The notes: generated by a model from the letters alone, not told the origin. A stretch of 64,000 nt of DNA from Streptomyces sp. Mut1 (GCF_030719295.1 NZ_CP120997.1:6768001-6832000), one strand, 5' to 3'. Positions 8,717-17,516 are shown, counted from the first letter of the stretch. Program-made: numbers and translations.

Positions 8717-8732
8717 ACTGGAACGTTCCAGT
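8717..8732. promoter_or_regulatory. Perfect 16-bp palindrome, likely operator
   Basis: ACTGGAACGTTCCAGT is identical to its reverse complement and ends 21 bp before the next start codon. The core TGGAACGTTCCA with a central CG resembles operators of LacI/GalR-family repressors. No such regulator is encoded in this window. Confidence 0.55.
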
Positions 8733-8753
8733 CCACGGCGGCCGAGGGCGACG

Positions 8754-10076
8754 ATGACGGTGCATCAGCAAGCGGTGTCCATAGGTGAGTTCGCGCGCAG
8801 CCTGCGAGAGCTGGCGGCGCTGCTCGATCCCGGGCGGGGGTGGTACGGCGTCTTCTGCCGGCGCGACCCCGAGGGGATGCGGGCCTGTCTGGAGGGGGCG
8901 GAACTGCCCCCCTGGGACGTGGTGGACTCCCTCTTCGCGGACCTCGCGGCCGTACACGGCGCCGCGTACGCGGAACAGGCGTCCGTACGGGCGGCCGCCC
9001 TCTACGCGGACTGCGCCGTCGCCCACGACCGCCGCCCCGGCGGGCGCGAGCAGCTGGTGGAGCGGCTCCAGCTGATGCTGCGCGAACAGGCGCACGCCGC
9101 GCACCGGTTGCGGACGGCCCGGACGGGCGGCGGGGCGGGGACGGACGCGGGGGCCGCCGCCTGGGCCCGCGACGACCACGAGCGCGCCACGGCCCGGTGC
9201 GCCGAGCTGCGCGGACGGCTGGAGGCGGTGCTGGACGCGGTGCGGGATGCGGCGACGGAGGGCCCGGAGCCGCCGGGGGGCGCGGCGGAGGCCGCCGCCA
9301 CGGACGCGGCGGTCCCGGCACAGCGCCGCCCGCCCGGCCCCACCCCGGCCGCCACGTCGCCCGCACCCCCGGCCCGCGTTCGCGGGAAGCCCCGAGGCGC
9401 CCGGTTCGCCGGGCTGGAGACCGACGGCGAGGGGCTCGTGGAGGCCGTGCCCGTACTGCCCGCCCCGCCCGCCGCCTCACCGCGCGGCGCGCGCTTCGGC
9501 GGTGCCCCCGCCGGGGTGAGTGCCGCGCCGCGTGCCGCCCCTCCCGGCCCCGCCGCCCTCCGGTCCGCGCGGGCGACCGTCGGCGCCCTGCTCCGGCTGC
9601 GCGCCGAGGGCCGCAGCGGTGAGGCGCACGTCGTGCTCTGCGAGGCGGCCGCACTGCCCGCGGAGCGGCTGCCGCTCCTCGCCGTCGAACTCCACCGCGC
9701 GGGGCTCGGCGCGGACTGGGCGACCCTGCTGTGGGAGGTGGCCTCGCTGCCGCCGACCGCGCTGGCGGCCGCCGCGGACGCCCTCGCGGCCGCGGGACGC
9801 CCGGACGACTGCGGGCAGCTGCTGCGCCAGGGCGTGGCCCGGCCGGCCGCCGAGATCGCCGACGCCGTGGCCGCCCTCGACCGGGCCGGCCGGTCCGCGC
9901 AGGCGCAGGCGCTGCTCGGCGCCTTCGTCCGGGTGCGTTCACCGCAGGACGCGGCCAGGATCGCGGAGAGCGATCCGCGTCATCTCGTACCGCAACTGCT
10001 GGCGGCGGCCCGTACGGTGTCCGTCGCGCGGGAGCGGGACGTGGAGCACGCCCTGCGGGTGGCGGGCATCGGCTGA
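8754..10076 (+). CDS. Hypothetical protein with helical ends and a Pro/Ala-rich middle
   Basis: I do not recognise this 440-aa protein. Residues 1-175 are helical and charged (for example ELAALLDPGRGWYGVF and QLVERLQLMLREQAHAAHRL). Residues about 175-270 are a low-complexity Ala/Pro/Arg/Gly linker. Residues about 275-440 are again helical, with Ala/Leu-rich repeats such as LAAAADALAAAGRPDD that resemble TPR-like or helical-solenoid packing. There is no signal peptide or membrane segment, so it is probably cytosolic. The ATG has GAGG about 6 nt upstream. The gene stands between a perfect palindrome and the promoter of the pyrimidine-type operon and seems to be its own unit. A structural or regulatory scaffold is one guess, without direct support. 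Confidence 0.7.
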   Translation: MTVHQQAVSIGEFARSLRELAALLDPGRGWYGVFCRRDPEGMRACLEGAELPPWDVVDSLFADLAAVHGAAYAEQASVRAAALYADCAVAHDRRPGGREQLVERLQLMLREQAHAAHRLRTARTGGGAGTDAGAAAWARDDHERATARCAELRGRLEAVLDAVRDAATEGPEPPGGAAEAAATDAAVPAQRRPPGPTPAATSPAPPARVRGKPRGARFAGLETDGEGLVEAVPVLPAPPAASPRGARFGGAPAGVSAAPRAAPPGPAALRSARATVGALLRLRAEGRSGEAHVVLCEAAALPAERLPLLAVELHRAGLGADWATLLWEVASLPPTALAAAADALAAAGRPDDCGQLLRQGVARPAAEIADAVAALDRAGRSAQAQALLGAFVRVRSPQDAARIAESDPRHLVPQLLAAARTVSVARERDVEHALRVAGIG

Positions 10077-10157
10077 GCGGTGCGTGGCGCGCCGCCGCCC
10101 GCACTGGCCCGCACGGGTGTGAAACATGATCGACTCAGCCGGTTCACTGCGATGGTC

Positions 10158-10186
10158 TTGCCCCGCCGTGTGACGGGGCTTACGTT
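10158..10186 (+). promoter_or_regulatory. Promoter of the pyrimidine/hydantoin catabolic operon
   Basis: TTGCCC (10158-10163) and TACGTT (10181-10186) are separated by exactly 17 bp, a good fit to the vegetative sigma consensus of Streptomyces (TTGNNN, TANNNT). Predicted transcription start is near 10193, giving a leader of about 65 nt. The spacer contains an inverted repeat, GCCCCG and CGGGGC (10160-10179). Confidence 0.55.
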
Positions 10187-10202
10187 CTCCCCTACGCACG
10201 TG

Positions 10203-10216
10203 TCTACGGGCGTAGA
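10203..10216. promoter_or_regulatory. Palindromic operator just downstream of the operon promoter
   Basis: TCTACG, two bases, then CGTAGA form a perfect inverted repeat at about +10 to +23 from the predicted start site, a normal repressor position. A further CTACGC half-site lies at 10192-10197. The cognate regulator is not identifiable within the window. Confidence 0.5.
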
Positions 10217-10258
10217 AGCACCAAGAGGCTCTCTGACGCCGCGTCGAAGGAGCAGCTC

Positions 10259-11101
10259 ATGTCCCACGTCGTACGCGCCGCCCTCGTCCAGGCGACCTGG
10301 ACCGGCGACACCGAATCCATGATCGCGAAGCACGAGGAGCACGCCCGCGAGGCCGCCCGGCAAGGGGCGCAGATCATCGGCTTCCAGGAGGTGTTCAACG
10401 CCCCCTACTTCTGCCAGGTGCAGGAGCCGGAGCACTACCGCTGGGCCGAGCCGGTGCCGGACGGCCCGACCGTCAGCCGGATGCGGGAACTGGCCCGCGA
10501 GACCGGCATGGTGATCGTCGTCCCGGTCTTCGAGCTGGAGCAGTCCGGCTTCTACTACAACACCGCCGCCGTGATCGACGCGGACGGCTCGTACCTCGGC
10601 AAGTACCGCAAGCACCACATCCCGCAGGTCAAGGGATTCTGGGAGAAGTACTACTTCAAACCCGGCAACGTCGGCTGGCCGGTCTTCGACACCGCGGTGG
10701 GCAAGGTCGGCGTCTACATCTGCTACGACCGCCACTTCCCCGAGGGCTGGCGACAACTGGGCCTGAACGGAGCCCAGTTGGTGTACAACCCGTCGGCCAC
10801 CTCGCGCGGTCTCTCCGGCTACCTCTGGCAGCTGGAACAGCCCGCGTCCGCCGTCGCCAACGAGTACTTCATCGCCGCGATCAACCGCGTCGGCCAGGAG
10901 GAGTACGGCGACAACGACTTCTACGGCACCAGCTACTTCGTGGACCCGCGCGGCCAGTTCGTCGGCGACGTCGCCAGCGACAAGGAGGAGGAACTCCTCG
11001 TGCGCGACCTGGACTTCGGGCTCATCGAAGAGGTGCGGCAGCAGTGGGCGTTCTACCGGGACCGCCGGCCCGACGCGTACGAGGGGCTGGTCGAGCCGTG
11101 A
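10259..11101 (+). CDS. Nitrilase-superfamily N-carbamoyl-beta-alanine amidohydrolase
   Basis: This 280-aa enzyme has the full nitrilase catalytic triad: Glu44 (FQEVF), Lys118 (YRKHHIP) and Cys155 (ICYDRHFPE). The length and the sequence around the Cys fit beta-ureidopropionases/carbamoylases, which release NH3 and CO2 from N-carbamoyl-beta-alanine or N-carbamoyl amino acids. It is the first gene of a five-gene operon that also encodes a dihydropyrimidinase and a beta-amino-acid-type aminotransferase, which supports this substrate class. The ATG has GAAGGAG 6 nt upstream. Its stop overlaps the next start by 4 bp (GTGA). Substrate preference between beta-alanine and hydantoin-derived carbamoyl amino acids is not settled by sequence. 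Confidence 0.85.
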   Translation: MSHVVRAALVQATWTGDTESMIAKHEEHAREAARQGAQIIGFQEVFNAPYFCQVQEPEHYRWAEPVPDGPTVSRMRELARETGMVIVVPVFELEQSGFYYNTAAVIDADGSYLGKYRKHHIPQVKGFWEKYYFKPGNVGWPVFDTAVGKVGVYICYDRHFPEGWRQLGLNGAQLVYNPSATSRGLSGYLWQLEQPASAVANEYFIAAINRVGQEEYGDNDFYGTSYFVDPRGQFVGDVASDKEEELLVRDLDFGLIEEVRQQWAFYRDRRPDAYEGLVEP

Positions 11102-12381
11102 GCAGCCTCCACCACCGCCACCTCGCCGTCAGCCCCGACTGGCTGGCGCTCTACTACCGCCACCCGCTGGAGATCACCCACGGCGAGGGCCGTTACGTCT
11201 GGGACGCCGACGGCAACCGCTACCTCGACTTCTTCGGCGGCATCCTCACCACCATGACCGCCCACGCCCTGCCCGAGGTCACCAAGGCGGTCAGCGAGCA
11301 GGCCGGGCGGATCATCCACTCCTCCACGCTCTACCTGAACCGCACGATGATCGAGCTGGCCGAGCGCATCGCCTCGCTCTCCGGCATCCCCGACGCCCGG
11401 GTCTTCTTCACCACATCCGGCACCGAGGCCAACGACACGGCCCTGCTCCTGGCCACCACGTACCGCAGGTCGAACCAGATCCTCGCGATGCGCAACAGCT
11501 ACCACGGCCGGTCCTTCTCCGCGGTCTCCATCACCGGCAACAACGCCTGGTCGCCCACCAGCCTCTCGCCCCTCCAGACGCTCTACGTGCACGGCGGCGT
11601 CCGCACCCGCGGCCCCTACGCGCACCTGAGCGACGCGGAGTTCACCGCCGCCTGCGTCGCGGACCTGGAGGACCTCCTCGGCCACACCCGGACCCCGGCC
11701 GCGCTGATCGCCGAACCCATCCAGGGCGTCGGCGGCTTCACCTCACCGCCCGACGGCCTGTACGGCGCGTTCCGCGAAGTCCTGGACCGGCACGGCATCC
11801 TGTGGATCTCCGACGAGGTGCAGACCGGCTGGGGGCGCTCCGGCGAACACTTCTGGGGCTGGCAGGCCCACGCGCAGAACGGGCCGCCCGACATCCTCAC
11901 CTTCGCCAAGGGCATCGGCAACGGCATGTCCATCGGCGGGGTCGTCGCCCGTGCCGAGGTCATGAACTGCCTGGACGCCAACTCCATCTCGACGTTCGGC
12001 GGTTCCCCGGTCACCATGGCGGCCGGCCTCGCCAACCTCTCGTACCTCCTCGAACACGATCTCCAGGGCAACGCCCGCCGGGTCGGCGGCCTGCTCATCG
12101 AGCGGCTGCGCGCGGTCGGCGCGGGCTCGGAGCGGGTACGGGAGGTGCGCGGCCGGGGCCTCATGATCGGCGTCGAACTGGTGAAGCCCGGCACCGACGA
12201 GGCCGACCCCGAGGCGGCCGCCGCGGTCCTGGAGGCGGCCCGCGAAGGCGGCCTGCTCATCGGCAAGGGAGGCGGTCACAACACCAGCGTGCTGCGTATC
12301 GCACCGCCCCTCTCGCTCGCGATCCCGGAGGCCGAGGAGGGCGCGGAGATCCTCGCCGACGCGCTGCGCGCGGCGGGCTGA
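11098..12381 (+). CDS. Class III PLP-dependent aminotransferase (beta-alanine/AGXT2 type)
   Basis: This 427-aa enzyme belongs to fold-type I, class III aminotransferases. Visible markers are the cofactor-contact motif TTSGTEAND, the Asp of WISDEVQTG that binds the pyridine nitrogen, and the Schiff-base Lys in TFAKGIGNG. Overall it resembles alanine-glyoxylate and beta-alanine-pyruvate transaminases, so in this operon it would remove the amino group of beta-alanine or 2-methyl-beta-alanine made by the carbamoylase. I start it at GTG 11098, which overlaps the previous stop by 4 bp and implies translational coupling; upstream in-frame codons lie inside the previous gene. The hydantoinase gene follows 80 bp later. 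Confidence 0.85.
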   Translation: MSSLHHRHLAVSPDWLALYYRHPLEITHGEGRYVWDADGNRYLDFFGGILTTMTAHALPEVTKAVSEQAGRIIHSSTLYLNRTMIELAERIASLSGIPDARVFFTTSGTEANDTALLLATTYRRSNQILAMRNSYHGRSFSAVSITGNNAWSPTSLSPLQTLYVHGGVRTRGPYAHLSDAEFTAACVADLEDLLGHTRTPAALIAEPIQGVGGFTSPPDGLYGAFREVLDRHGILWISDEVQTGWGRSGEHFWGWQAHAQNGPPDILTFAKGIGNGMSIGGVVARAEVMNCLDANSISTFGGSPVTMAAGLANLSYLLEHDLQGNARRVGGLLIERLRAVGAGSERVREVRGRGLMIGVELVKPGTDEADPEAAAAVLEAAREGGLLIGKGGGHNTSVLRIAPPLSLAIPEAEEGAEILADALRAAG

Positions 12382-12461
12382 CAGCCGACAACGGCGTGGG
12401 TGCGGCGGCCGGCCAGGCCCCGCACCCCGCTCCACCTTCAGCACAACCAGGAGGGGTACCC

Positions 12462-13862
12462 ATGAGCCGTACCGTCATCCGCGGTGGCCTGGTCGTCACC
12501 GCGTCGGACGAGATGCACGCGGACGTACTCGTCGACGGCGGCCGCGTCGCCGCGCTCGCCGCCCACGGCACCGACGAGGCGGCCGGCTGGAGCGCCGAGC
12601 GGAGCATCGACGCCACCGGCAAGTACGTCATCCCGGGCGGCGTCGACGCGCACACCCACATGGAGATGCCGTTCGGCGGCACCTACGCCGCCGACACCTT
12701 CGAGACCGGCACCCGCGCCGCGGCCTGGGGCGGCACCACCACCATCGTGGACTTCGCCATCCAGTCGGTCGGCCGCTCACTGCGCGAGGGCCTCGACGCC
12801 TGGTACGCCAAGGCGGACGGCAACTGCGCCATCGACTACGCGTTCCACATGATCCTCGCCGACGTGAACGAGTCCTCGCTCAAGGAGATGGACCTCCTGG
12901 TGGCGGAGGGCATCACGTCCTTCAAGCTGTTCATGGCCTACCCGGGCGTCTTCTACAGCGACGACGGACAGATCCTGCGCGCCATGCAGCGGGCCGAGTC
13001 CAACGGCGGCCTGATCATGATGCACGCGGAGAACGGCATCGCCATCGACGTCCTGGTCGAGCAGGCGCTCGCCGCGGGCCGCACCGACCCCCGCCACCAC
13101 GGGGACGTACGGAAGGTGGCGCTGGAGGCCGAGGCCACGCACCGGGCGATCCAGCTCGCCCGCGTCGCCGGATCGCCCTTGTACGTCGTGCACGTCTCCG
13201 CGGACGAGGCCGTCGCCGAGATCGCCGCCGCCCGCCACAAGGGGCTGCCCGTCTTCGGCGAGACCTGCCCGCAGTACCTCTTCCTGTCCACCGACAACCT
13301 CGCCGAGCCGGACTTCGAGGGCGCCAAATACGTCTGCTCCACCCCGCTGCGGCCCAGGGAGCACCAGGAAGCCCTCTGGCGCGGGCTGCGCAACAACGAA
13401 CTCCAGGTCGTCTCGACCGACCACTGCCCCTTCTGCTTCTCCGGCCAGAAGGAGATGGGGCGCGGCGACTTCTCGAAGATCCCCAACGGCATGCCGGGCG
13501 TCGAGAACCGCATGGACCTCCTGCACCAGGCCGTCGTCGACGGCCACATCTCGCGCCGCCGCTGGATCGAGATCGCCTGCGCGTCCCCGGCCCGGATGTT
13601 CGGCCTCTACCCGAAGAAGGGCACCATCGCGCCCGGCGCGGACGCCGACATCGTCGTCTACGACCCGGCGGCCGAACAGACCGTGTCGGCCGCCACCCAC
13701 CACATGAACGTCGACTACTCGGCGTACGAGGGCAAGCGGCTCACCGGCCAGGTGGAGACGGTCCTCTCGCGCGGTGAGGTCGTCATCGACCGCCGCACCT
13801 ACACCGGCCGCGCCGGTCACGGCAGCTACACGCCCCGCGCCACCTGTCAGTACCTGGACTAG
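12462..13862 (+). CDS. hydA: Dihydropyrimidinase / D-hydantoinase
   Basis: The 466-aa protein is a cyclic amidohydrolase with a binuclear zinc site. It shows DAHTHMEM (His64, His66), the Lys in TSFKLFMAYPG that should be carboxylated, His in MMHAENG, His in YVVHVSA and Asp in VVSTDHCPF. It opens the ring of dihydrouracil, dihydrothymine or 5-substituted hydantoins to N-carbamoyl amino acids, the substrate of the first gene in the operon. ATG 12462 is preceded by GGAGGGG at suitable spacing. The reading frame remains open far upstream, but only inside the aminotransferase gene in another frame. Family membership is clear; whether pyrimidine or hydantoin is the natural substrate is open. Confidence 0.92.
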   Translation: MSRTVIRGGLVVTASDEMHADVLVDGGRVAALAAHGTDEAAGWSAERSIDATGKYVIPGGVDAHTHMEMPFGGTYAADTFETGTRAAAWGGTTTIVDFAIQSVGRSLREGLDAWYAKADGNCAIDYAFHMILADVNESSLKEMDLLVAEGITSFKLFMAYPGVFYSDDGQILRAMQRAESNGGLIMMHAENGIAIDVLVEQALAAGRTDPRHHGDVRKVALEAEATHRAIQLARVAGSPLYVVHVSADEAVAEIAAARHKGLPVFGETCPQYLFLSTDNLAEPDFEGAKYVCSTPLRPREHQEALWRGLRNNELQVVSTDHCPFCFSGQKEMGRGDFSKIPNGMPGVENRMDLLHQAVVDGHISRRRWIEIACASPARMFGLYPKKGTIAPGADADIVVYDPAAEQTVSAATHHMNVDYSAYEGKRLTGQVETVLSRGEVVIDRRTYTGRAGHGSYTPRATCQYLD

Positions 13863-13873
13863 GAGTTGACGGC

Positions 13874-14890
13874 ATGGACTTCGGACTCGTCCTCCAGACG
13901 GACCCGCCCGCATCGGCCGTCGTCGGCCTGATGCGCCGCGCCGAACGCAACGGGTTCCGCTACGGCTGGACCTTCGACTCGGCGGTGCTCTGGCAGGAGC
14001 CCTTCGTCATCTACAGCAGCATCCTCGAACACACCGACCACCTCGTCGTCGGCCCCATGGTCACCAACCCCGGCACCCGCACCTGGGAGGTCACCGCCTC
14101 CACCTTCGCCACGCTCAACGACATGTACGGCAACCGGACCGTGTGCGGGATCGGCCGGGGCGACTCGGCGATGCGCGTCGCCGGGCGCCGCCCCAACACC
14201 CTGGCCAGGCTCGGTGAGGCCATCGACGTCATCCGCGACCTCGCCGAGGGCCGCGAGGCGGCCGTCGACGGGCAGCCGGTCCGGCTCCCCTGGGTCAAGG
14301 ACGGCCGGCTCCCGGTCTGGATGGCCGCGTACGGTCCCAAGGCGCTCGCGCTCGCCGGGCAGAAGGCCGACGGCTTCATCCTCCAGCTCGCCGACCCGTA
14401 CCTCACCGAGTGGATGATCAAGGCGGTACGGGACGCGGCGGCCGGGGCCGGACGCGATCCGGACGCCGTGACGATCTGCGTCGCCGCCCCCGCCTACGTC
14501 ACCGCCGACGACTCGCCGGACGCCCTCGCCCACGCCCGCGACCAGTGCCGCTGGTTCGGCGGGATGGTCGGCAACCACGTCGCCGACCTCGTCTCCCGGT
14601 ACGGCGAGCACTCCGGCCTCGTCCCCGACGAGCTGACCGCGTACATCAAGGGCCGGCAGGGCTACGACTACAGCCACCACGGCCGTGCCGGGAACCCGTC
14701 CACCGACTTCGTCCCCGACGCGATCGTGGACCGCTTCTGCCTGCTCGGCCCGGCCGAGGCCCAGATCGAGAAGCTGAAGCACCTCAAGGGGCTGGGCGTC
14801 GACCAGTTCGCCGTCTACAACATGCACGACGCCCGCGAGGCGACCATCGACGCCTACGGCTCCACCGTCATCCCCGCCCTCACCGACTGA
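13874..14890 (+). CDS. LLM-class F420-dependent oxidoreductase (TIGR03842-like)
   Basis: The 338-aa protein is a luciferase-like (beta/alpha)8 flavin/F420 enzyme. It starts MDFGLVLQTDPPASAVV, has the ICGIGRGDSAMR phosphate-binding segment of F420-type LLM proteins near residue 93, and a PVWMAAYGPKALALAGQKADGF block typical of the family. I recall the actinobacterial members of this group as regularly sitting beside dihydropyrimidinase and carbamoylase genes, as here. AGGAG lies 8 nt before the ATG, and the upstream stop is only 11 bp away, so it is co-transcribed. A role in reducing the pyrimidine ring or an aldehyde product is possible but unproven. Confidence 0.85.
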   Translation: MDFGLVLQTDPPASAVVGLMRRAERNGFRYGWTFDSAVLWQEPFVIYSSILEHTDHLVVGPMVTNPGTRTWEVTASTFATLNDMYGNRTVCGIGRGDSAMRVAGRRPNTLARLGEAIDVIRDLAEGREAAVDGQPVRLPWVKDGRLPVWMAAYGPKALALAGQKADGFILQLADPYLTEWMIKAVRDAAAGAGRDPDAVTICVAAPAYVTADDSPDALAHARDQCRWFGGMVGNHVADLVSRYGEHSGLVPDELTAYIKGRQGYDYSHHGRAGNPSTDFVPDAIVDRFCLLGPAEAQIEKLKHLKGLGVDQFAVYNMHDAREATIDAYGSTVIPALTD

Positions 14891-14994
14891 CGGCCGCCCC
14901 CCCCGGCCGTCCCCACACCCCCCGCGCCCGCTCCCCACACCCCCCCGCGCCCGCTCCCCGCACGGCACCGCCCCGAGCGAAGGGTTCAGCCGCC

Positions 14995-16548
14995 ATGACA
15001 TCGACCGCCCCGCCACCCCCGTCCCAGGACCCGATATCCGCCGCCCCGCCCGACCGCGTCGAACTCGGCCCCGGCGCCGCCCCGGACGACAACCGCTTCG
15101 TCAACCAGGACCTGCTGCCCGTCCCCCTGGAGCGGCGCGACTGGACCACGTACAACTTCGCCGCCCTCTGGGTCGGCATGGCCCACAACATTCCCTCCTG
15201 GCTGCTCGCCTCCGGTCTCGTCGCCCTCGGCATGGACTGGAAGCAGGCCGTCTTCACCATCGCGCTCGCCAACCTGATCGTGCTCGGGCCGATGCTGCTC
15301 ACCGGGCACGCCGGGCCCAAGTACGGCATCCCCTTCCCGGTGCTGGCACGGGCGTCGTTCGGGCTGCGCGGCGCCAACCTGCCCGCCCTGATCCGGGCCG
15401 CGGTGGCGTGTGCCTGGTTCGGCATCCAGACCTGGATCGGCGGGGTCGGCATCTTCACCCTGCTGGGCAAGGTGTTCGGCGGCTGGGCCGAGGCGTCCGA
15501 GGTCGGCGGGCAGCCCTGGACGCTGTGGCTGTGCTTCGTCCTGTTCTGGGCGCTCGAACTCGCCATCATCTACCGGGGGATGAACGCCCTGCGGCGGTTC
15601 GAGAACTGGGCGGCGCCCTTCGTCATCGTCGGCGCCCTGGTGCTGCTGATCTGGGTCGCCGTCAAGGCCGGCGGCTTCGGGCCGCTGCTCGACCAGCCCT
15701 CCAGGCTCGGCTGGGGCAAGGACTTCTGGCCGGTCTTCTTCCCCTCCCTGATGGGGATGATCGCCTTCTGGGCGACGCTCTCCCTGAACATCCCCGACTT
15801 CACCCGCTTCGGCGCGGGCCAACGGGCCCAGATCCGCGGCCAGTCGCTCGGCCTGCCCACCACCATGACCCTCTTCGCGCTGCTCTCGGTGCTCGTCACC
15901 TCCGGCTCGCAGGCCGTCTACGGCGAGGCGATCTGGGACCCGGTCGAGCTGGTCGCCCACACCGACAACGTCTTCGGGCTCCTCTACGCCCTGGTGACGG
16001 TGCTCGTCGCGACCATCTCCGTGAACATCGCGGCGAACGTGGTCTCACCCGCGTACGACCTGGCGAACCTCGCGCCGAAGTTCGTCAACTTCCGTACGGG
16101 CGCGCTGATCACCGGGGTCGTCGGCGTCGTGATCATGCCGTGGAAGCTGACCGAGACACCCGAGCTGTACATCTTCACCTGGCTCGGCCTGGTCGGCGGA
16201 CTGCTCGGTACGGTCGCGGGCATCCTGATCGCCGACTACTGGATCGTGCGGCGCACCGTGCTCGACCTCGCCGACCTGTACCGGCCGGGCGGCCGCTACT
16301 GGTACGCGGGCGGCTGGAACTGGCGGGCCGTCACCGCCTTCGCCGTCGGCGGGGTACTGGCGATCGGCGGTTCGCACTCGGAGCCGGGGAAGGGGCCGTT
16401 CCCTGCGGACGGCCTGATCCCGTTCCTGAAGCCCCTCGCCGACTACGGCTGGGCGGTCGGGCTTGTCTCCTCGCTGGTGCTGTACGTGCTCCTCATGGGG
16501 CGCCAAGGCGTCACACCGGGGAGGAGGAGCGGCTCAGCAGGGCGCTGA
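14995..16548 (+). CDS. NCS1-family nucleobase/hydantoin/allantoin permease
   Basis: The 517-aa membrane protein has about 12 hydrophobic helices and the N-terminal NCS1 signature: NQDLLPVPLERRDWTTYNFA, then WVGMAHNIPSW in the first helix. NCS1 carriers import uracil, hydantoins, allantoin, cytosine or thiamine by cation symport. As the last gene of the catabolic operon it very likely brings in the ring substrate. ATG 14995 has AAGGG about 10 nt upstream and follows a C-rich 104-bp gap with no obvious terminator. The 3' end overlaps the convergent secreted-protein gene by 38 bp. Confidence 0.9.
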   Translation: MTSTAPPPPSQDPISAAPPDRVELGPGAAPDDNRFVNQDLLPVPLERRDWTTYNFAALWVGMAHNIPSWLLASGLVALGMDWKQAVFTIALANLIVLGPMLLTGHAGPKYGIPFPVLARASFGLRGANLPALIRAAVACAWFGIQTWIGGVGIFTLLGKVFGGWAEASEVGGQPWTLWLCFVLFWALELAIIYRGMNALRRFENWAAPFVIVGALVLLIWVAVKAGGFGPLLDQPSRLGWGKDFWPVFFPSLMGMIAFWATLSLNIPDFTRFGAGQRAQIRGQSLGLPTTMTLFALLSVLVTSGSQAVYGEAIWDPVELVAHTDNVFGLLYALVTVLVATISVNIAANVVSPAYDLANLAPKFVNFRTGALITGVVGVVIMPWKLTETPELYIFTWLGLVGGLLGTVAGILIADYWIVRRTVLDLADLYRPGGRYWYAGGWNWRAVTAFAVGGVLAIGGSHSEPGKGPFPADGLIPFLKPLADYGWAVGLVSSLVLYVLLMGRQGVTPGRRSGSAGR

Positions 16549-17284
16549 CGTCGAACGACTCGTCCCGCGCGGGCGTGGTCCTGGGCACCGGCTCGTCGAA
16601 GTCCGAGAGGTTCACGACCGCGTCCGCGCCGTTGTCGCCGTGCAGGGTGAGCCGCAGCGGGTAGGGCTTGCCGGTCGCCGCCACGTCCACCGTCAGCGTC
16701 GTGTTGCCGCGGATCCTGGTCAGCGGCACCACCGACTGCTTGCCGAGTGTCGTCTTCCGGCCCTTGTTGAGGGTGCCCGTGTCGTCGTTCGCGTTGTCGC
16801 TGACGAGCTTCTGGAAGGTGTTGAGGTCACACGTCTTGGTCAGCGTGCGCAGCCGGGGGTTGTCGGCCGGCGCCTTGAGATAGCGGTCGCCCAGGATCGC
16901 GGCGAAGGCCGAACCGCCGTTGGGCACCTGGTTCTTCCAGAAGTCGGCGTCCGGCTTCAGCCACACGTCGTCGCCGCGCTTGACGATCAGCACCGATCCC
17001 TGGCTCCGGCCCAGGTCCACCGAACCGTTGCAGTTGCCGTGCCGGTCCAGGGTGAGGTCCAGGGACATGGGTCTGCCGCCCTCGCCGAGGTCGCCGCGCG
17101 AGGTCACATGCAGTGAGTCCGCGCCGAGCAGCGCGTCGCGGGAGCGGTCGGCGATCTGCTGGGCGGTGAGGTGGTCGATGTCCTCCGCGTGGGCGACACC
17201 GCCGAGCGCGCCCGTGCCGGTGACGCCGATCAGGATCGCCGCAGCCCATGCGGCCGGGCGTGTGCCGAGGTGGGAGCCGGTCAC
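16511..17284 (-). CDS. Secreted LppX/LolA-like protein of unknown function
   Basis: The 257-aa product has a Sec signal peptide (about 1-35, ending near GGVAHAED). The mature part begins LTAQQIADRSRDALLGADSLHV and alternates beta strands in the manner of the LolA/LppX/LprG lipid-binding half-barrel (for example GSVLIVKRGDDVWLKPDADFW). No lipobox Cys is present, so it is probably released or wall-associated. It may bind a lipid or a hydrophobic ligand; this is inferred from fold resemblance only. GTG 17284 has GAGGAGG 4 nt upstream. It is convergent with, and overlaps, the permease gene. Confidence 0.7.
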   Translation of the reverse strand: MTGSHLGTRPAAWAAAILIGVTGTGALGGVAHAEDIDHLTAQQIADRSRDALLGADSLHVTSRGDLGEGGRPMSLDLTLDRHGNCNGSVDLGRSQGSVLIVKRGDDVWLKPDADFWKNQVPNGGSAFAAILGDRYLKAPADNPRLRTLTKTCDLNTFQKLVSDNANDDTGTLNKGRKTTLGKQSVVPLTRIRGNTTLTVDVAATGKPYPLRLTLHGDNGADAVVNLSDFDEPVPRTTPARDESFDVSALLSRSSSPV

Positions 17285-17435
17285 GTCGCCTCCTCGAAGG
17301 GTCGTGGCGGGACTGTTCGGGTGACTGGGTCCGAACACATCGAGCGTACGCCGGGGGCGGGGAGGCCGCCCTTCGGGCCGATCGGCGTCCGTCCCCGGGG
17401 CGCCGCCGCACGGTTGAGGGGATCGCCCCCACTCG

Positions 17436-17449
17436 TTACCCTCCAGTAA
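17436..17449. promoter_or_regulatory. TTAC-N6-GTAA inverted repeat upstream of the amidase gene
   Basis: TTAC and GTAA are spaced by CCTCCA in the 232-bp region between two divergent genes, 67 bp before the amidase start. The four-base arms are short, so this is only a possible TetR-type site. Confidence 0.25.
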
Positions 17450-17516
17450 GTCCGTTCGCGCGGACAGGTGGCGGACAGGTGCGCGCACCTGACGGTACGA
17501 GGGAGGCGAACGGCCC

